DNA of 64,000 nt from Streptomyces sp. GQFP (GCF_021545335.1 NZ_CP089312.1:2542001-2606000); one strand, 5' to 3'; shown: positions 25,409 through 34,405, counted from the first letter of the stretch. Numbers and translations: made by a program. Notes: generated from the letters alone by a model not told the origin.

Positions 25409-25597
25409 TCAGTGCCAGCTGTGCGGAGCACGGAAGCCGCCCTCGCGCTCCAGCCGACGCCAGCCGGCCTTCGGGCGCCGATGGGCCACGGGCGCCGCCG
25501 GCGCGGCCGCCGCGCGGGCAAGCAAGATCGCCGTGATAGCGGCGACCTCTTCGGGCTCGGCATGGCCCTTCTCGACGCGAATGTCAGAGGTGTTCAT
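25409..25597 (-). CDS. accE: Acyl-CoA carboxylase epsilon subunit
   Basis: 62 aa. Begins MNTSDIRVEKGHAEPEEVAA then ITAILLARAA, and ends in a WRRLEREGGFRAPHSWH tail, the pattern of actinobacterial carboxylase epsilon subunits. These small proteins bind the beta (carboxyltransferase) subunit and raise activity of the AccA/AccB holoenzyme. It follows the beta subunit gene by 71 bp, the known accB-accE layout of Streptomyces. Confidence 0.88.
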   Translation of the reverse strand: MNTSDIRVEKGHAEPEEVAAITAILLARAAAAPAAPVAHRRPKAGWRRLEREGGFRAPHSWH

Positions 25598-25668
25598 AGG
25601 TCACAGTCTCCGTGAGAGAGGTTTCCGCGGGCGTACCGCGAAGGATCCGCTGGGTTACCACGCGGGGA

Positions 25669-27276
25669 TCACTGCGGGGGGTTGCCGTGCTTTCGCGAAG
25701 GCAGATCGGCGTGCTTGGTGTGCAGCATCGCGAGCGACCTGATGAGCACCGAACGGGTCTCGGCCGGGTCGATGACGTCGTCGACCAGTCCGCGCTCGGC
25801 GGCGTAGTAGGGGTGCATCAGCTCGGACTTGTACTCCTTGACCATCCGAGCCCTCATCGCCTCGGAGTCCTCGGCGTCCGCGATCTGACGGCGGAAGATG
25901 ACGTTGGCGGCACCTTCGGCGCCCATCACGGCGATCTCGTTCGTCGGCCAGGCGTAGGTGAGGTCGGCGCCGATGGACTGGCTGTCCATGACGATGTACG
26001 CGCCTCCGTACGCCTTGCGCAGGATCAGCGAGATCCTCGGAACGGTCGCGTTGCAGTAGGCGTAGAGGAGCTTCGCGCCGTGCCGGATGATTCCGCCGTG
26101 CTCCTGGTCGACGCCCGGAAGGAAGCCGGGGACATCCAGCAGCGTGACGATCGGGATGTTAAAAGCGTCGCACATCTGGACAAACCGTGCAGCTTTTTCC
26201 GACGCCTCGATGTCCAGGACCCCGGCGAGGCTCTGCGGCTGGTTGGCGACGATGCCGACGACCTGGCCGTCGAGCCGGCCGAGCGCGCAGATGATGTTGC
26301 GGGCCCAACGCTCGTGGACCTCAAGGAAGTCGCCGTCGTCGACGATCTCCTCGATGACCTTCGCCATGTCGTACGGCCGGTTGCCGTCGGCCGGGACGAG
26401 GTCAAGGAGGATCTCGCCGCGCCGGTCGGCAGGGTCCTCGGACTCGGCACGCGGCGGGTTCTCGCGGTTGTTCTGCGGGAGCATCGCGAGGAGGTAGCGC
26501 ACCTCGGCGATGCAGGTCTCCTCGTCGTCGTACGCGAAGTGCGCGACGCCGCTCGTCTCGGCGTGCACGTCGGCGCCGCCGAGGCCGTTCTGGGTGATCT
26601 CCTCGCCGGTGACCGCCTTGACGACGTCCGGGCCTGTGATGAACATCTGCGAGGTCTCGCGGACCATGAAGACGAAGTCGGTGAGGGCGGGGCTGTAGGC
26701 CGCGCCACCCGCACACGGGCCGAGCATCACGGAGATCTGCGGGATGACCCCGGACGCCCTGGTGTTGCGCTGGAAGATGCCGCCGTACCCGGCGAGAGCG
26801 GAGACGCCCTCCTGGATACGGGCGCCGGCGCCGTCGTTGAGGGAGACGAGCGGGGCCCCGGCCGCGATGGCCATGTCCATGATCTTGTGAATCTTGGTGG
26901 CGTGGGCCTCACCGAGCGCACCACCGAAAATCCGAAAATCATGGGCGTACACGAAGACCGTACGACCCTCCACCGTGCCCCAGCCGGTGATGACACCGTC
27001 GGTGAACGGCCGCTTGGCCTCCAGGCCGAAGCCTGTCGCGCGATGCCGGCGCAGCTGCTCGACCTCGTTGAAGGAGTCCGGGTCGAGGAGCAGTTCGATG
27101 CGCTCCCGGGCGGTCAGCTTGCCCTTGGCGTGCTGCGCCTCGGTGGCCTTCTCGCTGGGGCCGGCCAGAGCCCGCGCACGGATCTCGTGCAGCTCGGCCA
27201 CGCGCCCGCGTGCGTCCGTCGGCTCTCCTGTCGGCTCGCCCGCGGACCCACCCTGCGCCTCGTCGATAAAGGTCAT
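25669..27276 (-). CDS. accB: Acyl-CoA carboxylase beta (carboxyltransferase) subunit, AccB type
   Basis: 535 aa. Transfers carboxylate from carboxybiotin to acetyl-CoA (or propionyl-CoA), supplying malonyl-CoA for fatty acids and polyketides. Crotonase-like halves show HDFRIFGGALGEAHATKIHKIMDMA, LGPCAGGAAYSPALTDFVFMV (N-CT oxyanion hole) and AYGGAYIVMDSQSIGADLTYAWP (C-CT). It starts MTFIDEAQGGSAG at 27276; an upstream extension to 27375 runs through the promoter region. Adjacent accE and the flanking conservons point to the acetyl-CoA carboxylase AccB rather than PccB. The specificity residue was not evaluated. Confidence 0.92.
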   Translation of the reverse strand: MTFIDEAQGGSAGEPTGEPTDARGRVAELHEIRARALAGPSEKATEAQHAKGKLTARERIELLLDPDSFNEVEQLRRHRATGFGLEAKRPFTDGVITGWGTVEGRTVFVYAHDFRIFGGALGEAHATKIHKIMDMAIAAGAPLVSLNDGAGARIQEGVSALAGYGGIFQRNTRASGVIPQISVMLGPCAGGAAYSPALTDFVFMVRETSQMFITGPDVVKAVTGEEITQNGLGGADVHAETSGVAHFAYDDEETCIAEVRYLLAMLPQNNRENPPRAESEDPADRRGEILLDLVPADGNRPYDMAKVIEEIVDDGDFLEVHERWARNIICALGRLDGQVVGIVANQPQSLAGVLDIEASEKAARFVQMCDAFNIPIVTLLDVPGFLPGVDQEHGGIIRHGAKLLYAYCNATVPRISLILRKAYGGAYIVMDSQSIGADLTYAWPTNEIAVMGAEGAANVIFRRQIADAEDSEAMRARMVKEYKSELMHPYYAAERGLVDDVIDPAETRSVLIRSLAMLHTKHADLPSRKHGNPPQ

Positions 27277-27587
27277 GTAGTGACCATACGAAGTCGAGCA
27301 AGAAAACCGGGCCGTCGACTCCGTACAGTCTCCGGCGCGTTTTCCTGGTACCCCTGAACAGAACAACGCAGGCATGCAGCCGACCCGACTGCTCAGGGGG
27401 CGGTCGGGTTGTGGGAGTCACACAAAGCCGTCGAGGCGACACCCCTGCCGCACCGGGTGAGGTTACGACACCCGGAGTAACGTCACCGACACTCCCCGGA
27501 TGATGTTGAATCTTGAACGGAATAGGACTACGGTTCCTCTCGTTGGATTGATTAAAGCTTCAACAACCCGTCCCCAAGGAGCACGTC
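27277..27587. promoter_or_regulatory. Divergent promoter region accB / yceI-like gene, with AAGCTT dyad
   Basis: 311 bp without a supported ORF. It holds a acccgac/gtcgggt dyad at 27383-27409. Close to the YceI gene there is an AT-rich imperfect palindrome ttaaagcttcaa at 27552-27563, the kind of site MarR-type regulators use. Exact promoters could not be placed. Confidence 0.4.
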
Positions 27588-28196
27588 ATGGGTATCTTCG
27601 GCCGCAAGACCACCGACGGCGACGCAGCCACGGCCACCGGAGTCGTCACCCCGGAGCTCGCCGCGCTGACCGGCGACTACACGATCGACGCGTCGCACAC
27701 GACCATCGGCTTCGTCGCCCGGCACGCCATGGTGACGAACGTCAAGGGCGGCTTCCAGGAGTTCGAGGGCACCCTGCACCTCGACGGCACCGACCCGTCC
27801 AACTCGACGGCGTCCCTCGACATCAAGATGGACAGCATCGAGACGGGCTCCGCCGACCGCGACGGCCACCTGAAAAGCGCGGACTTCTTCCGGACGGACG
27901 AGTTCCCGACGATGACGTTCCGCTCGACCAAGGCGGAGTCCCTCGGCGGCGACGACTACCGCATCACCGGCGACCTGGAGATCCTCGGCACCACCAAGGA
28001 GATCTCCATCGACCTGGAGTTCAACGGCGCGGCGAAGGACCCGTTCGGCAACGAGCGCGTGGGTTTCGAGGGCAAGGCCGAGATCCTGCGCTCGGAGTGG
28101 GGCCTGACGTGGAACGCGGCCCTGGAGACGGGTGGCGTGCTGGTGTCGGACAAGATCAAGCTGAACTTCGACATCTCGGCGATCCGGAACGCGTGA
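27588..28196 (+). CDS. YceI-family lipid-binding protein
   Basis: 202 aa. YceI lipocalin-like beta barrel: GDYTIDASHTTIGFVARHAM, GGFQEFEGTLHLDG, ADRDGHLKSADFFRTDEFPTM and YRITGDLEILGTTKEISIDL. YceI proteins bind isoprenoid-type lipids. It has no signal peptide (starts MGIFGRKTTDG), so it is probably cytoplasmic, unlike the secreted E. coli homologue. Strong aaggag RBS 8 bp upstream. Monocistronic. Confidence 0.92.
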   Translation: MGIFGRKTTDGDAATATGVVTPELAALTGDYTIDASHTTIGFVARHAMVTNVKGGFQEFEGTLHLDGTDPSNSTASLDIKMDSIETGSADRDGHLKSADFFRTDEFPTMTFRSTKAESLGGDDYRITGDLEILGTTKEISIDLEFNGAAKDPFGNERVGFEGKAEILRSEWGLTWNAALETGGVLVSDKIKLNFDISAIRNA

Positions 28197-28207
28197 CGCG
28201 ACGCGTG

Positions 28208-28300
28208 GTTCCACTGGTTCCACTGGTTCCGCGCGAGACTTCGGGCGGGCGGAGGTGGAGCGGTACCGGGTGACGGGTACCGGGTGACGGATGACGGGTG
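28208..28300. repeat. Short tandem repeats
   Basis: ttccactgg is repeated in tandem at about 28209-28230, and ggtaccgggtgacg is repeated twice at about 28262-28290 with a degenerate third unit. They lie between convergent genes and are probably non-functional microsatellite-like DNA. Confidence 0.6.
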
Positions 28301-28316
28301 ACCGGCCGGTGGCCGC

Positions 28317-28943
28317 TCAGGGCCGGGGATCCGCGGCCCCCTCCGCCAGCCTGGCGACGGCCGCCGAGAGACGCGCGGCCCGGGTGGCCGGCGTACGGGC
28401 GGTGAGCAGCGGCAGGATCACTTCCTGATACCGCCCCGTCCTGCCGAGCGCCTCGAAGGCGGCCTTGGCGCGGGGCTCGCGCTCGAGCGCGGCGACGAGG
28501 TCGTCCGGCACGGAGGCGTCCCGCTGGGACTCGTACGCCGCCTCCCACCGCCCGTCCGCCTTCGCGGCATCGACCTCCGCGAGCCCACCGGGCCGCATGA
28601 GCCCGGCCTCGACCAGCTCCGGCACGCGCCGCACATTGACCATCGACCACGTACTGCCCCGCCGACGCGGGGTGATCTTCTGAAGGAAGTACGAGGCATC
28701 GAGGCTCTTTCGCTGACCGGTGATCCACCCGTGGCAGAGGGCCACGTCATTGACCTCGGCGAAGTCGACGGAGGGCAACCCCGACCCCTTCTTCGCGACC
28801 TTGCCCCAGAGGGCGGCGGGTTGCGGGGACGGGTGGGCGGCGAGCCAGGCGTCTAGGGCGGGGGCGTCGGCGAAGGGCTTGACCGGGATGCCGTCGGGGG
28901 TGTCGGGGGTGTCGTTCGGTGGGGTGTCGGGGGTGGTGGGCAT
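28317..28943 (-). CDS. YdeI/OmpD-associated family protein
   Basis: 208 aa. VKPFADAPALDAWLAAHPSP, LCHGWITGQRKSLDASYFLQKITPRRRGSTWS and the C-terminal PDDLVAALEREPRAKAAFEAL are hallmarks of the YdeI/DUF1905 group. A Thr/Pro/Asp-rich leader (PTTPDTPPNDTPDTPDG) precedes it and may be untranslated if an internal start is used. Molecular function is unproven; related proteins are linked to antimicrobial-peptide resistance in Bacillus. Confidence 0.85.
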   Translation of the reverse strand: MPTTPDTPPNDTPDTPDGIPVKPFADAPALDAWLAAHPSPQPAALWGKVAKKGSGLPSVDFAEVNDVALCHGWITGQRKSLDASYFLQKITPRRRGSTWSMVNVRRVPELVEAGLMRPGGLAEVDAAKADGRWEAAYESQRDASVPDDLVAALEREPRAKAAFEALGRTGRYQEVILPLLTARTPATRAARLSAAVARLAEGAADPRP

Positions 28944-29080
28944 GTGGGGACGGTACGTGGGAGATAGGCCAGAAACTGTCCTAGATGTCGTCGTCCACGT
29001 GGATGAAAAACCGGTTGATGGGCCGTTGGCCCATGCGTAGCATTCCTCGGGTGATGAGCCCCGAGTCGGACAGAACGGAG

Positions 29081-29097
29081 CCGCCGGTCATCGGCGG
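29081..29097 (+). promoter_or_regulatory. Leader hairpin upstream of the MFS gene
   Basis: ccgccg-gtcat-cggcgg, about 180 bp before the exporter start, in a 330 bp stretch with no other supported gene. It may be a leader structure; no function is shown. Confidence 0.3.
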
Positions 29098-29276
29098 CGG
29101 ATCGTCATCTGACCAGTAACCGATCGTTCGGCCGTTCTCCGTCGGCCTTCGGTCGGTCTTGCTCGATCTCGCTTCCAGTGACCTGACGTGCGTGCCCGTT
29201 CCGCGTGCCCGGTCCCGTTTCGATGCCCAGCGCGCGGACGTCTCCGCTTGTTCGTCCCAGCGCTGGAGCCGATCCC

Positions 29277-30491
29277 TTGCCCCTGTTCGTGTATGTCCTC
29301 AGCCTTGCCGTTTTCGCGCAGGGAACCTCCGAGTTCATGTTGGCCGGTCTCGTACCGGACATCGCCCATGACCTGTCCATCTCGGTAAGCGCCGCCGCGA
29401 GCCTGACATCCGCGTACGCCGTCGGAATGGTCGTCGGAGCGCCGGTGACGGCCGCGTTGAGCGCGCGATGGCCACGTCCTCGCGCGCTGGCGGGCTTTCT
29501 GGCCGCGTTCGTCGTCGTGCATGTCGTCGGTGCGCTCACGACGGACTTCGCGGTGCTGTTCGGCACCCGGATCGCCGCCGCGATCGTCAACGCCGGATTT
29601 CTCTCGGTCGCGATGTCTGCCGCGACCTCCCTCGCCGCTCCGGCGAGGCAGGCCCGGGCCACCGCCGTACTGCTGTCGGGGGTCACGCTGTCGTGCGTCG
29701 TCGGCGTACCCGCGGGCGCGCTGCTCGGGGACTGGTACGACTGGCGTGCGGCGTTCTGGGCGGTCGCCGCACTGTGCCTGCCCGCGCTGGCGCTCGTGTT
29801 CCGGTCGGCTCCCGCCGGGTCGACCCGTCCGCACGAGATCTCGATCAAGCGGGAGGTACGCGTACTGAAGGCGCGGCCGGTGCAGGTGGCGATGGCACTC
29901 GCGGCCGTGGTCAATGGGGCGACCTTCGCGACCTTCGCCTATCTCGCGGTGATCGCCACGGACGTCGCCCGGTTGCCCGGCGAGGCGGTCCCGGGACTGC
30001 TCGCCGCGTTCGGCGCGGGCGCCTTCGTCGGCGTGACGGCAGCCGGTCGTGCGGCAACCCGTACGAGCGGTCATACGGGTGACGGTCGCCTCCGGCACCC
30101 CCTGGCTCCGCGTCCGGGCCTGGGACTCGCGCTGTGGGCGCTGCCGGTCGGGTGGGCGGTGCTGGCCCTGGTCAGCGCGCATCCCACGACGCTGTTCATC
30201 GGGGCCGCCGTCCAAGGCGGGCTGTCGTTCGGGATCGGGTCGACTCTCGTCAACCGTGTCATGCGGGTCGCCTCCAACGCCCCTGCGCTCAGCGGGTCGT
30301 TCGCCACGGTCGCGCTGAACACCGGGGCTGTCCTGGGGCCATTGCTGGCCGGGGCGGCGACCGGGGTAACGGGGGACTACCGGGGGGCCGTGTGGGTCAG
30401 CGCCGGGCTGGCTGCGACTGCGGTCGCTGCCATGGCTGTCGGGCACCTACGCACCGCCTGCGGGCGCGAAAGCGTGAGGGAGGTCCGGTGA
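29277..30491 (+). CDS. MFS efflux transporter, Cmx/CmlR chloramphenicol-exporter-like
   Basis: About 404 aa with 12 predicted membrane helices. LPLFVYVLSLAVFAQGTSEF then MLAGLVPDIAHDL is the Cmx/CmrA/CmlR family start; SAYAVGMVVGAPVTAALSARWPRPRAL is the loop 2-3 MFS motif. The proton-antiporter motif C region reads LLSGVTLSCVVGVPAGALLGDW. TTG at 29277 is chosen because CTGGAG sits 8 bp upstream and it aligns with family N-termini; starts at 29223 or 29205 would add a non-conserved tail. Chloramphenicol export is a family-based inference; substrates vary. Confidence 0.82.
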   Translation: MPLFVYVLSLAVFAQGTSEFMLAGLVPDIAHDLSISVSAAASLTSAYAVGMVVGAPVTAALSARWPRPRALAGFLAAFVVVHVVGALTTDFAVLFGTRIAAAIVNAGFLSVAMSAATSLAAPARQARATAVLLSGVTLSCVVGVPAGALLGDWYDWRAAFWAVAALCLPALALVFRSAPAGSTRPHEISIKREVRVLKARPVQVAMALAAVVNGATFATFAYLAVIATDVARLPGEAVPGLLAAFGAGAFVGVTAAGRAATRTSGHTGDGRLRHPLAPRPGLGLALWALPVGWAVLALVSAHPTTLFIGAAVQGGLSFGIGSTLVNRVMRVASNAPALSGSFATVALNTGAVLGPLLAGAATGVTGDYRGAVWVSAGLAATAVAAMAVGHLRTACGRESVREVR

Positions 30492-30493
30492 CC

Positions 30494-31981
30494 TCATTCC
30501 CCCTTGTACAACCGCTCCAGGTCGACCAGGATCACCTCTCCCCGCCTCTCCATAGCCCGCAGATCGCCGGTGAAACCGGCCCCGCTGTAACAGGCGAGCC
30601 GTACGGCGGACGTGTCGACCCCGCGATCCGCCAGCAGCCGTTCGGCCTGCCGCAGGCGCTCAAGGTGCCCCGTCCCCATCACCTGGTCCCACTTGGCCTC
30701 CCCCAGGGAGAGCAGTACGCCGTTGTCCTGGCCCACCGCGCCCCGTACGACCACGTCGATCTCGTGGCTGGTACGGGCGGTCCGGTCAGGGACCGTCCCG
30801 TACGAGACGTCGATCGGCATGCCGCCGAAGGTGTCCGGCGCCGCGAAGTGGGCCACCCACTCACGGCAGACCTGTTCGAAGTGCGGGCCGACGACTGCTG
30901 AGAGGAAGCGGGGCCTGGCGGTCTCCCAGACGTGCTCGGCCATCCCCCGGTCCAGCAGGGCGAGCTTCGGCCGCGAGATGGCGTGGTCGAAGGCGATGAG
31001 CGGCTCGCCCACCCGGTAGATGCTGCGGTTCCCGCGGAACGCGTCCGTCTCCCTCCGCACGAGTCCGCAGTCCTGGAGGACGGTCAGCGGGTGTGTGATG
31101 TCGCTGATCGGCCGCTCCAGGCAGCCGGCGATCCGGCCCGCCGTGCCGTTTCCGGAGGCCAGTGCTGCGAGGACGGAGTGGTAAAGGGCGCGGTCCCGCA
31201 GGTCCGACTCGTCGGCGAGGAGATAACGGGCCTCGCGGTAGAGCGGGGAGCGCGGGGACAGCGCCGTACGGCAGACCCAGGCGTCGAAGTCGGCCAGGTC
31301 GACGGGGACGTCGTCGCGGACGAACTCCCTTCGGTAGGCGGGAGTTCCGCCGACGACGCTGTGCACGAGGAGCGCCAGGCGGTGGTCGTCGATGCCCCAG
31401 AAGGCGGCGGCCTGCCTGAAGTCGAGGGGATGGACGACGAGTTCGAGCCCGGCCCGGCCGCGCAGGGGTGACGTACCACTGAGCAGCTTGCCCATGAACG
31501 AGAGCGAGCTGCCGCAGAGGAGCAGGCGGGTACGGGAGTTCAGACGCTCGGGTCGGCGTGGTCCGTAGGCGACTTGAATGATGGAGGGGAGGGCGGGGGT
31601 GGCCCGGGCCAGGTACGGGAACTCGTCGATGACGACGGGGAGGGGGCGTTCCGCGCCGAGTGCGAGCAGGGCATCGATCGCCTGTTCCCAGCGGTCGAAG
31701 CGCATGGGGGCGACGGTGCCGGTGTAGTGGCCGAGTTCCTCGCCGAAGCGGCGGAGCGACTCCGCTTCCGTTGCCTCGTACGCGCAGAAGTAGAAACCGC
31801 CGGCGGCACGGGCGAGCGAGTCGAGAAGGAAGGACTTGCCCTGGCGGCGACGCCCGGAGACCACGGCCAGGGTGGCTTCCGGGCCGGTGTCGGACGCGAA
31901 GGCCGTCAGTTCGCTCCACTCCCAGTCACGGTCGAACATGTCGGTGGGTTTGGGGAGTTGGTCGCGGGTCGGGCGGGGCAT
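30494..31981 (-). CDS. AAA ATPase with C-terminal DUF234 (nuclease-fold) domain
   Basis: 495 aa. Walker A VVSGRRRQGKSFLLDSLA (about residues 40-57), Walker B PLPVVIDEFPYL (about 115-126), sensor-like RTRLLLCGSSLSFM, then a winged-helix part (AGRIAGCLERPISDITHPLTVLQDCGLV). The C-terminal EIDVVVRG and SLGEAKW form a PD-(D/E)xK-like core, as in the archaeal/bacterial STAND-type ATPase + DUF234 family. Biological role is unknown; such genes are mobile and some are suspected defence factors. ATG at 31981. Divergent from the NB-ARC gene; ends 3 bp from the convergent MFS gene. Confidence 0.85.
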   Translation of the reverse strand: MPRPTRDQLPKPTDMFDRDWEWSELTAFASDTGPEATLAVVSGRRRQGKSFLLDSLARAAGGFYFCAYEATEAESLRRFGEELGHYTGTVAPMRFDRWEQAIDALLALGAERPLPVVIDEFPYLARATPALPSIIQVAYGPRRPERLNSRTRLLLCGSSLSFMGKLLSGTSPLRGRAGLELVVHPLDFRQAAAFWGIDDHRLALLVHSVVGGTPAYRREFVRDDVPVDLADFDAWVCRTALSPRSPLYREARYLLADESDLRDRALYHSVLAALASGNGTAGRIAGCLERPISDITHPLTVLQDCGLVRRETDAFRGNRSIYRVGEPLIAFDHAISRPKLALLDRGMAEHVWETARPRFLSAVVGPHFEQVCREWVAHFAAPDTFGGMPIDVSYGTVPDRTARTSHEIDVVVRGAVGQDNGVLLSLGEAKWDQVMGTGHLERLRQAERLLADRGVDTSAVRLACYSGAGFTGDLRAMERRGEVILVDLERLYKGE

Positions 31982-32002
31982 GGTTGGCCTCCAGCAGGAT
32001 CA

Positions 32003-32040
32003 CTTAGGGAAATACGTTTCCCAGAAGTACGTTTCCCTTA
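32003..32040. promoter_or_regulatory. Operator-like repeats between the ATPase and NB-ARC genes
   Basis: aaatacgtttccc (32010-32022) is repeated as aagtacgtttccc (32025-32037), with a 15 bp period. The first copy is also part of a perfect dyad gggaaa-tacg-tttccc (32007-32022). AT-rich relative to surroundings and ~25 bp upstream of the ATPase start, so probably a regulator-binding site. Confidence 0.55.
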
Positions 32041-32173
32041 ACTGCCTGGGCGCGGGATGGGTCACGGCAGCCGACGAGAGAGCAACTGGTCCGGCCTCCC
32101 CCCCGATCTCCCTCTCCCTTTGCACGACGGCGGGCCATGATGAGGGCGAACGCAAAGAGTCGGGGGCTGTGTA

Positions 32174-34405
32174 GTGGGACGGGCGGAATCGGTGGGCGAC
32201 GGAGATCACTACGACTTTCGGGGCAGCACCTTCCACGGCCCCGTCACCGGACGGGCCGAGCACGGCCACGGCCCGGCCTTCACCGCCATGTCCGCGCTCC
32301 CTGCTCCTCCGACGGCCTTCACCGGCCGTGAACAGCACGTCAAGGCTCTGTTGGACGTACTCGATCCCGACACAGAGGCCCGTACAGACGCCGTGTTGAT
32401 CTCGGCGGTCGGCGGGCTCGGCGGTGTGGGGAAGACCGCGCTGGCTCTGCACGTTGCGCACGCCGCGCGTGCTCGGTTCCCCGGCGGAACGCTCTTCGTC
32501 AATATGCGGGGCTACGACAACGCCCCTACGGCGCCGGAGCAGGCGGTGGAGTCCCTCCTCACCGCTCTCGGCATCGGACGCGACAGCCTTCCTTCCACGC
32601 CAGAGGAATTGTACGCGTTGTACCGGTCGACTCTGGACGAGCGGGGTTCCGTACTGATCGTGCTGGACAACGTCTCGGATGCCGCACAGGTCGTACCGCT
32701 GCTGCCTGGCAGTACGCGGCATCGGGTTCTGGTGACCTCCCGGGACTCGCTCGACTCGCTGACCGCGCGGTCGATCACGCTCGACTCGCTTACGCAGGAC
32801 GAGGCGGTCGCGCTGGTCGAGCGGGCCCTGCGCATCAGCGATCCTGACGACTCCCGGGCGTCCGCAGAGCCTGATGCCGTTCGGCGGCTCGTCGACCTGT
32901 GCGGCCGGCTTCCGCTGGCGCTTCAGATCGCGGCGGCTCAGCTCCGCCGGCGTAAACCGCGCGCGGTCTCCACGCTCGTCGCGGATCTTGAAGCAGCAAT
33001 CGACCGGGTGCGCGCGTTGCGAGCACCCGGCAGGGACCAGTACGACAGAGACCTGGTGCTGCGCCCGGTGTTCGACGTCACGTACGAACGGCTCGACGCG
33101 GACCAGGCCAGGCTGTTCCGGCTCTTGGCCCAGGCTCCGACGTCGGACTTCGGACAACCCACCGCGGTGGCTCTCTCCGGAGTGTCTCCGGCCGACATCA
33201 TGGAGAGACTTGAGGATCTGGCAGCCGTCTATCTGATCAGTGCATCGCCCGCCGCGGACCGTTGGGTGATGCACGACTTGCTACGCGTGTACGCCGCCAC
33301 TCTGAGCACCTCCGAGCCCGTACTCGCCCACGAAGCCACGGATGCCAGGAACAGCTTGCTCCAAGAGTTCTTCCTACGAGCGGCCTCCGCCGACCAACAT
33401 CTCCACGGCCAACTGGTTGCAGAGGCGCCAGATCTCTTCCCTGACCGGGATGCCGCACTCGCCTGGCTGGACTCCGAGCACACTTCCCTCGTACGGGCCG
33501 TTCAGTGGGCAGAGATGGCCGAGCACAGCAGATTCGCCACCGCATTGGGCGTCTGCATCGACCGGTATCTGCACGTCCAGCGACATTTCACCGATGGAAC
33601 CCGAGTGTCCGAAACTCTACTGACGGCGGCCAGACGCGAGGAGGACCGGATCCTGGAACTGTTCTCCTTGTCCGCCCTGGGGAATTCCCGGCACCAGTTG
33701 CGCCAGTACCGTGAGGCAGCCATCGTCCACACCAACGCACTACGACTTGCCTACGCGCTCGAAGATCGCAGCGCCCAAGCAACCAGCTGGAGCAACCTCG
33801 GCTTTTGCATGCACGAGTGGGGACAGCACGACATTGCGGCTCAGATGCTCGGGCGGGCGCAGGAGATGTTCGCCCAGGTAGGCGATGAGCACCGCGAAGC
33901 GATGGCTTGGAACACCCTGGGCATGCCGCTTCTGAAGCTTCGGCGGTTCGATGAAGCCGTGCGGGCTCACAACCGCGCCCAGCAGGCATTCCACCGGGTG
34001 GGAGATCGGCAACGCGAGGCGACGGCATGGCTCAATCTGGGCGCAGCTTTGAGAGAGGTGTCCAGATTCGACGACGCTGCCAACGCATACCTGAACGCCG
34101 CCGACCTCTTCGCCGAGCAGCACGACCGGTATGGAGAAGCCTCGGCTTGGAACCATGTAGGCAGTCTCCTGACCGCTCTTCGAGAATTCGAATCGGCATC
34201 AGAGGCACTTCACAAGTGCGAGGCCGTCTTTGTCTCCCTGAGTGACTGGCACCACGTGGGACATGTTCGATGGAACATCGCAAAGCTGCATGCAGCGCAA
34301 GGTCAAGACCTCCGCGCAAAGGCCGCCTGGATGTCTTCCGCCGACGCCTATGACCTCGCCGGGGACGAGCAGTTGGCCACCGAGGCACGCCAGTACGCCG
34401 AATGA
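32174..34405 (+). CDS. NB-ARC (STAND) ATPase with TPR repeats
   Basis: 743 aa. A short N-terminal segment (GDHYDFRGSTFHGPVTGRAE) precedes the NB-ARC domain: P-loop AVGGLGGVGKTALALHVAH (about residues 80-98), Walker B SVLIVLDNVSD, LVTSRDSL, GLPL-type CGRLPLALQIAAAQL and MHDLLRVYA. From about residue 430 there are at least six TPRs (e.g. ATSWSNLGFCMHEWGQHDIAA, EATAWLNLGAALREVSRFDDA). There is no BTAD/HTH domain, so it is not a SARP; the N-terminal motif resembles those linked to signalling by NLR-like proteins. GTG start at 32174. Confidence 0.85.
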   Translation: MGRAESVGDGDHYDFRGSTFHGPVTGRAEHGHGPAFTAMSALPAPPTAFTGREQHVKALLDVLDPDTEARTDAVLISAVGGLGGVGKTALALHVAHAARARFPGGTLFVNMRGYDNAPTAPEQAVESLLTALGIGRDSLPSTPEELYALYRSTLDERGSVLIVLDNVSDAAQVVPLLPGSTRHRVLVTSRDSLDSLTARSITLDSLTQDEAVALVERALRISDPDDSRASAEPDAVRRLVDLCGRLPLALQIAAAQLRRRKPRAVSTLVADLEAAIDRVRALRAPGRDQYDRDLVLRPVFDVTYERLDADQARLFRLLAQAPTSDFGQPTAVALSGVSPADIMERLEDLAAVYLISASPAADRWVMHDLLRVYAATLSTSEPVLAHEATDARNSLLQEFFLRAASADQHLHGQLVAEAPDLFPDRDAALAWLDSEHTSLVRAVQWAEMAEHSRFATALGVCIDRYLHVQRHFTDGTRVSETLLTAARREEDRILELFSLSALGNSRHQLRQYREAAIVHTNALRLAYALEDRSAQATSWSNLGFCMHEWGQHDIAAQMLGRAQEMFAQVGDEHREAMAWNTLGMPLLKLRRFDEAVRAHNRAQQAFHRVGDRQREATAWLNLGAALREVSRFDDAANAYLNAADLFAEQHDRYGEASAWNHVGSLLTALREFESASEALHKCEAVFVSLSDWHHVGHVRWNIAKLHAAQGQDLRAKAAWMSSADAYDLAGDEQLATEARQYAE

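Noticed and set aside
32174..34405. SARP-type antibiotic regulator
   Set aside because: Although NB-ARC and TPR parts look AfsR-like, there is no N-terminal OmpR-type winged helix or BTAD domain.
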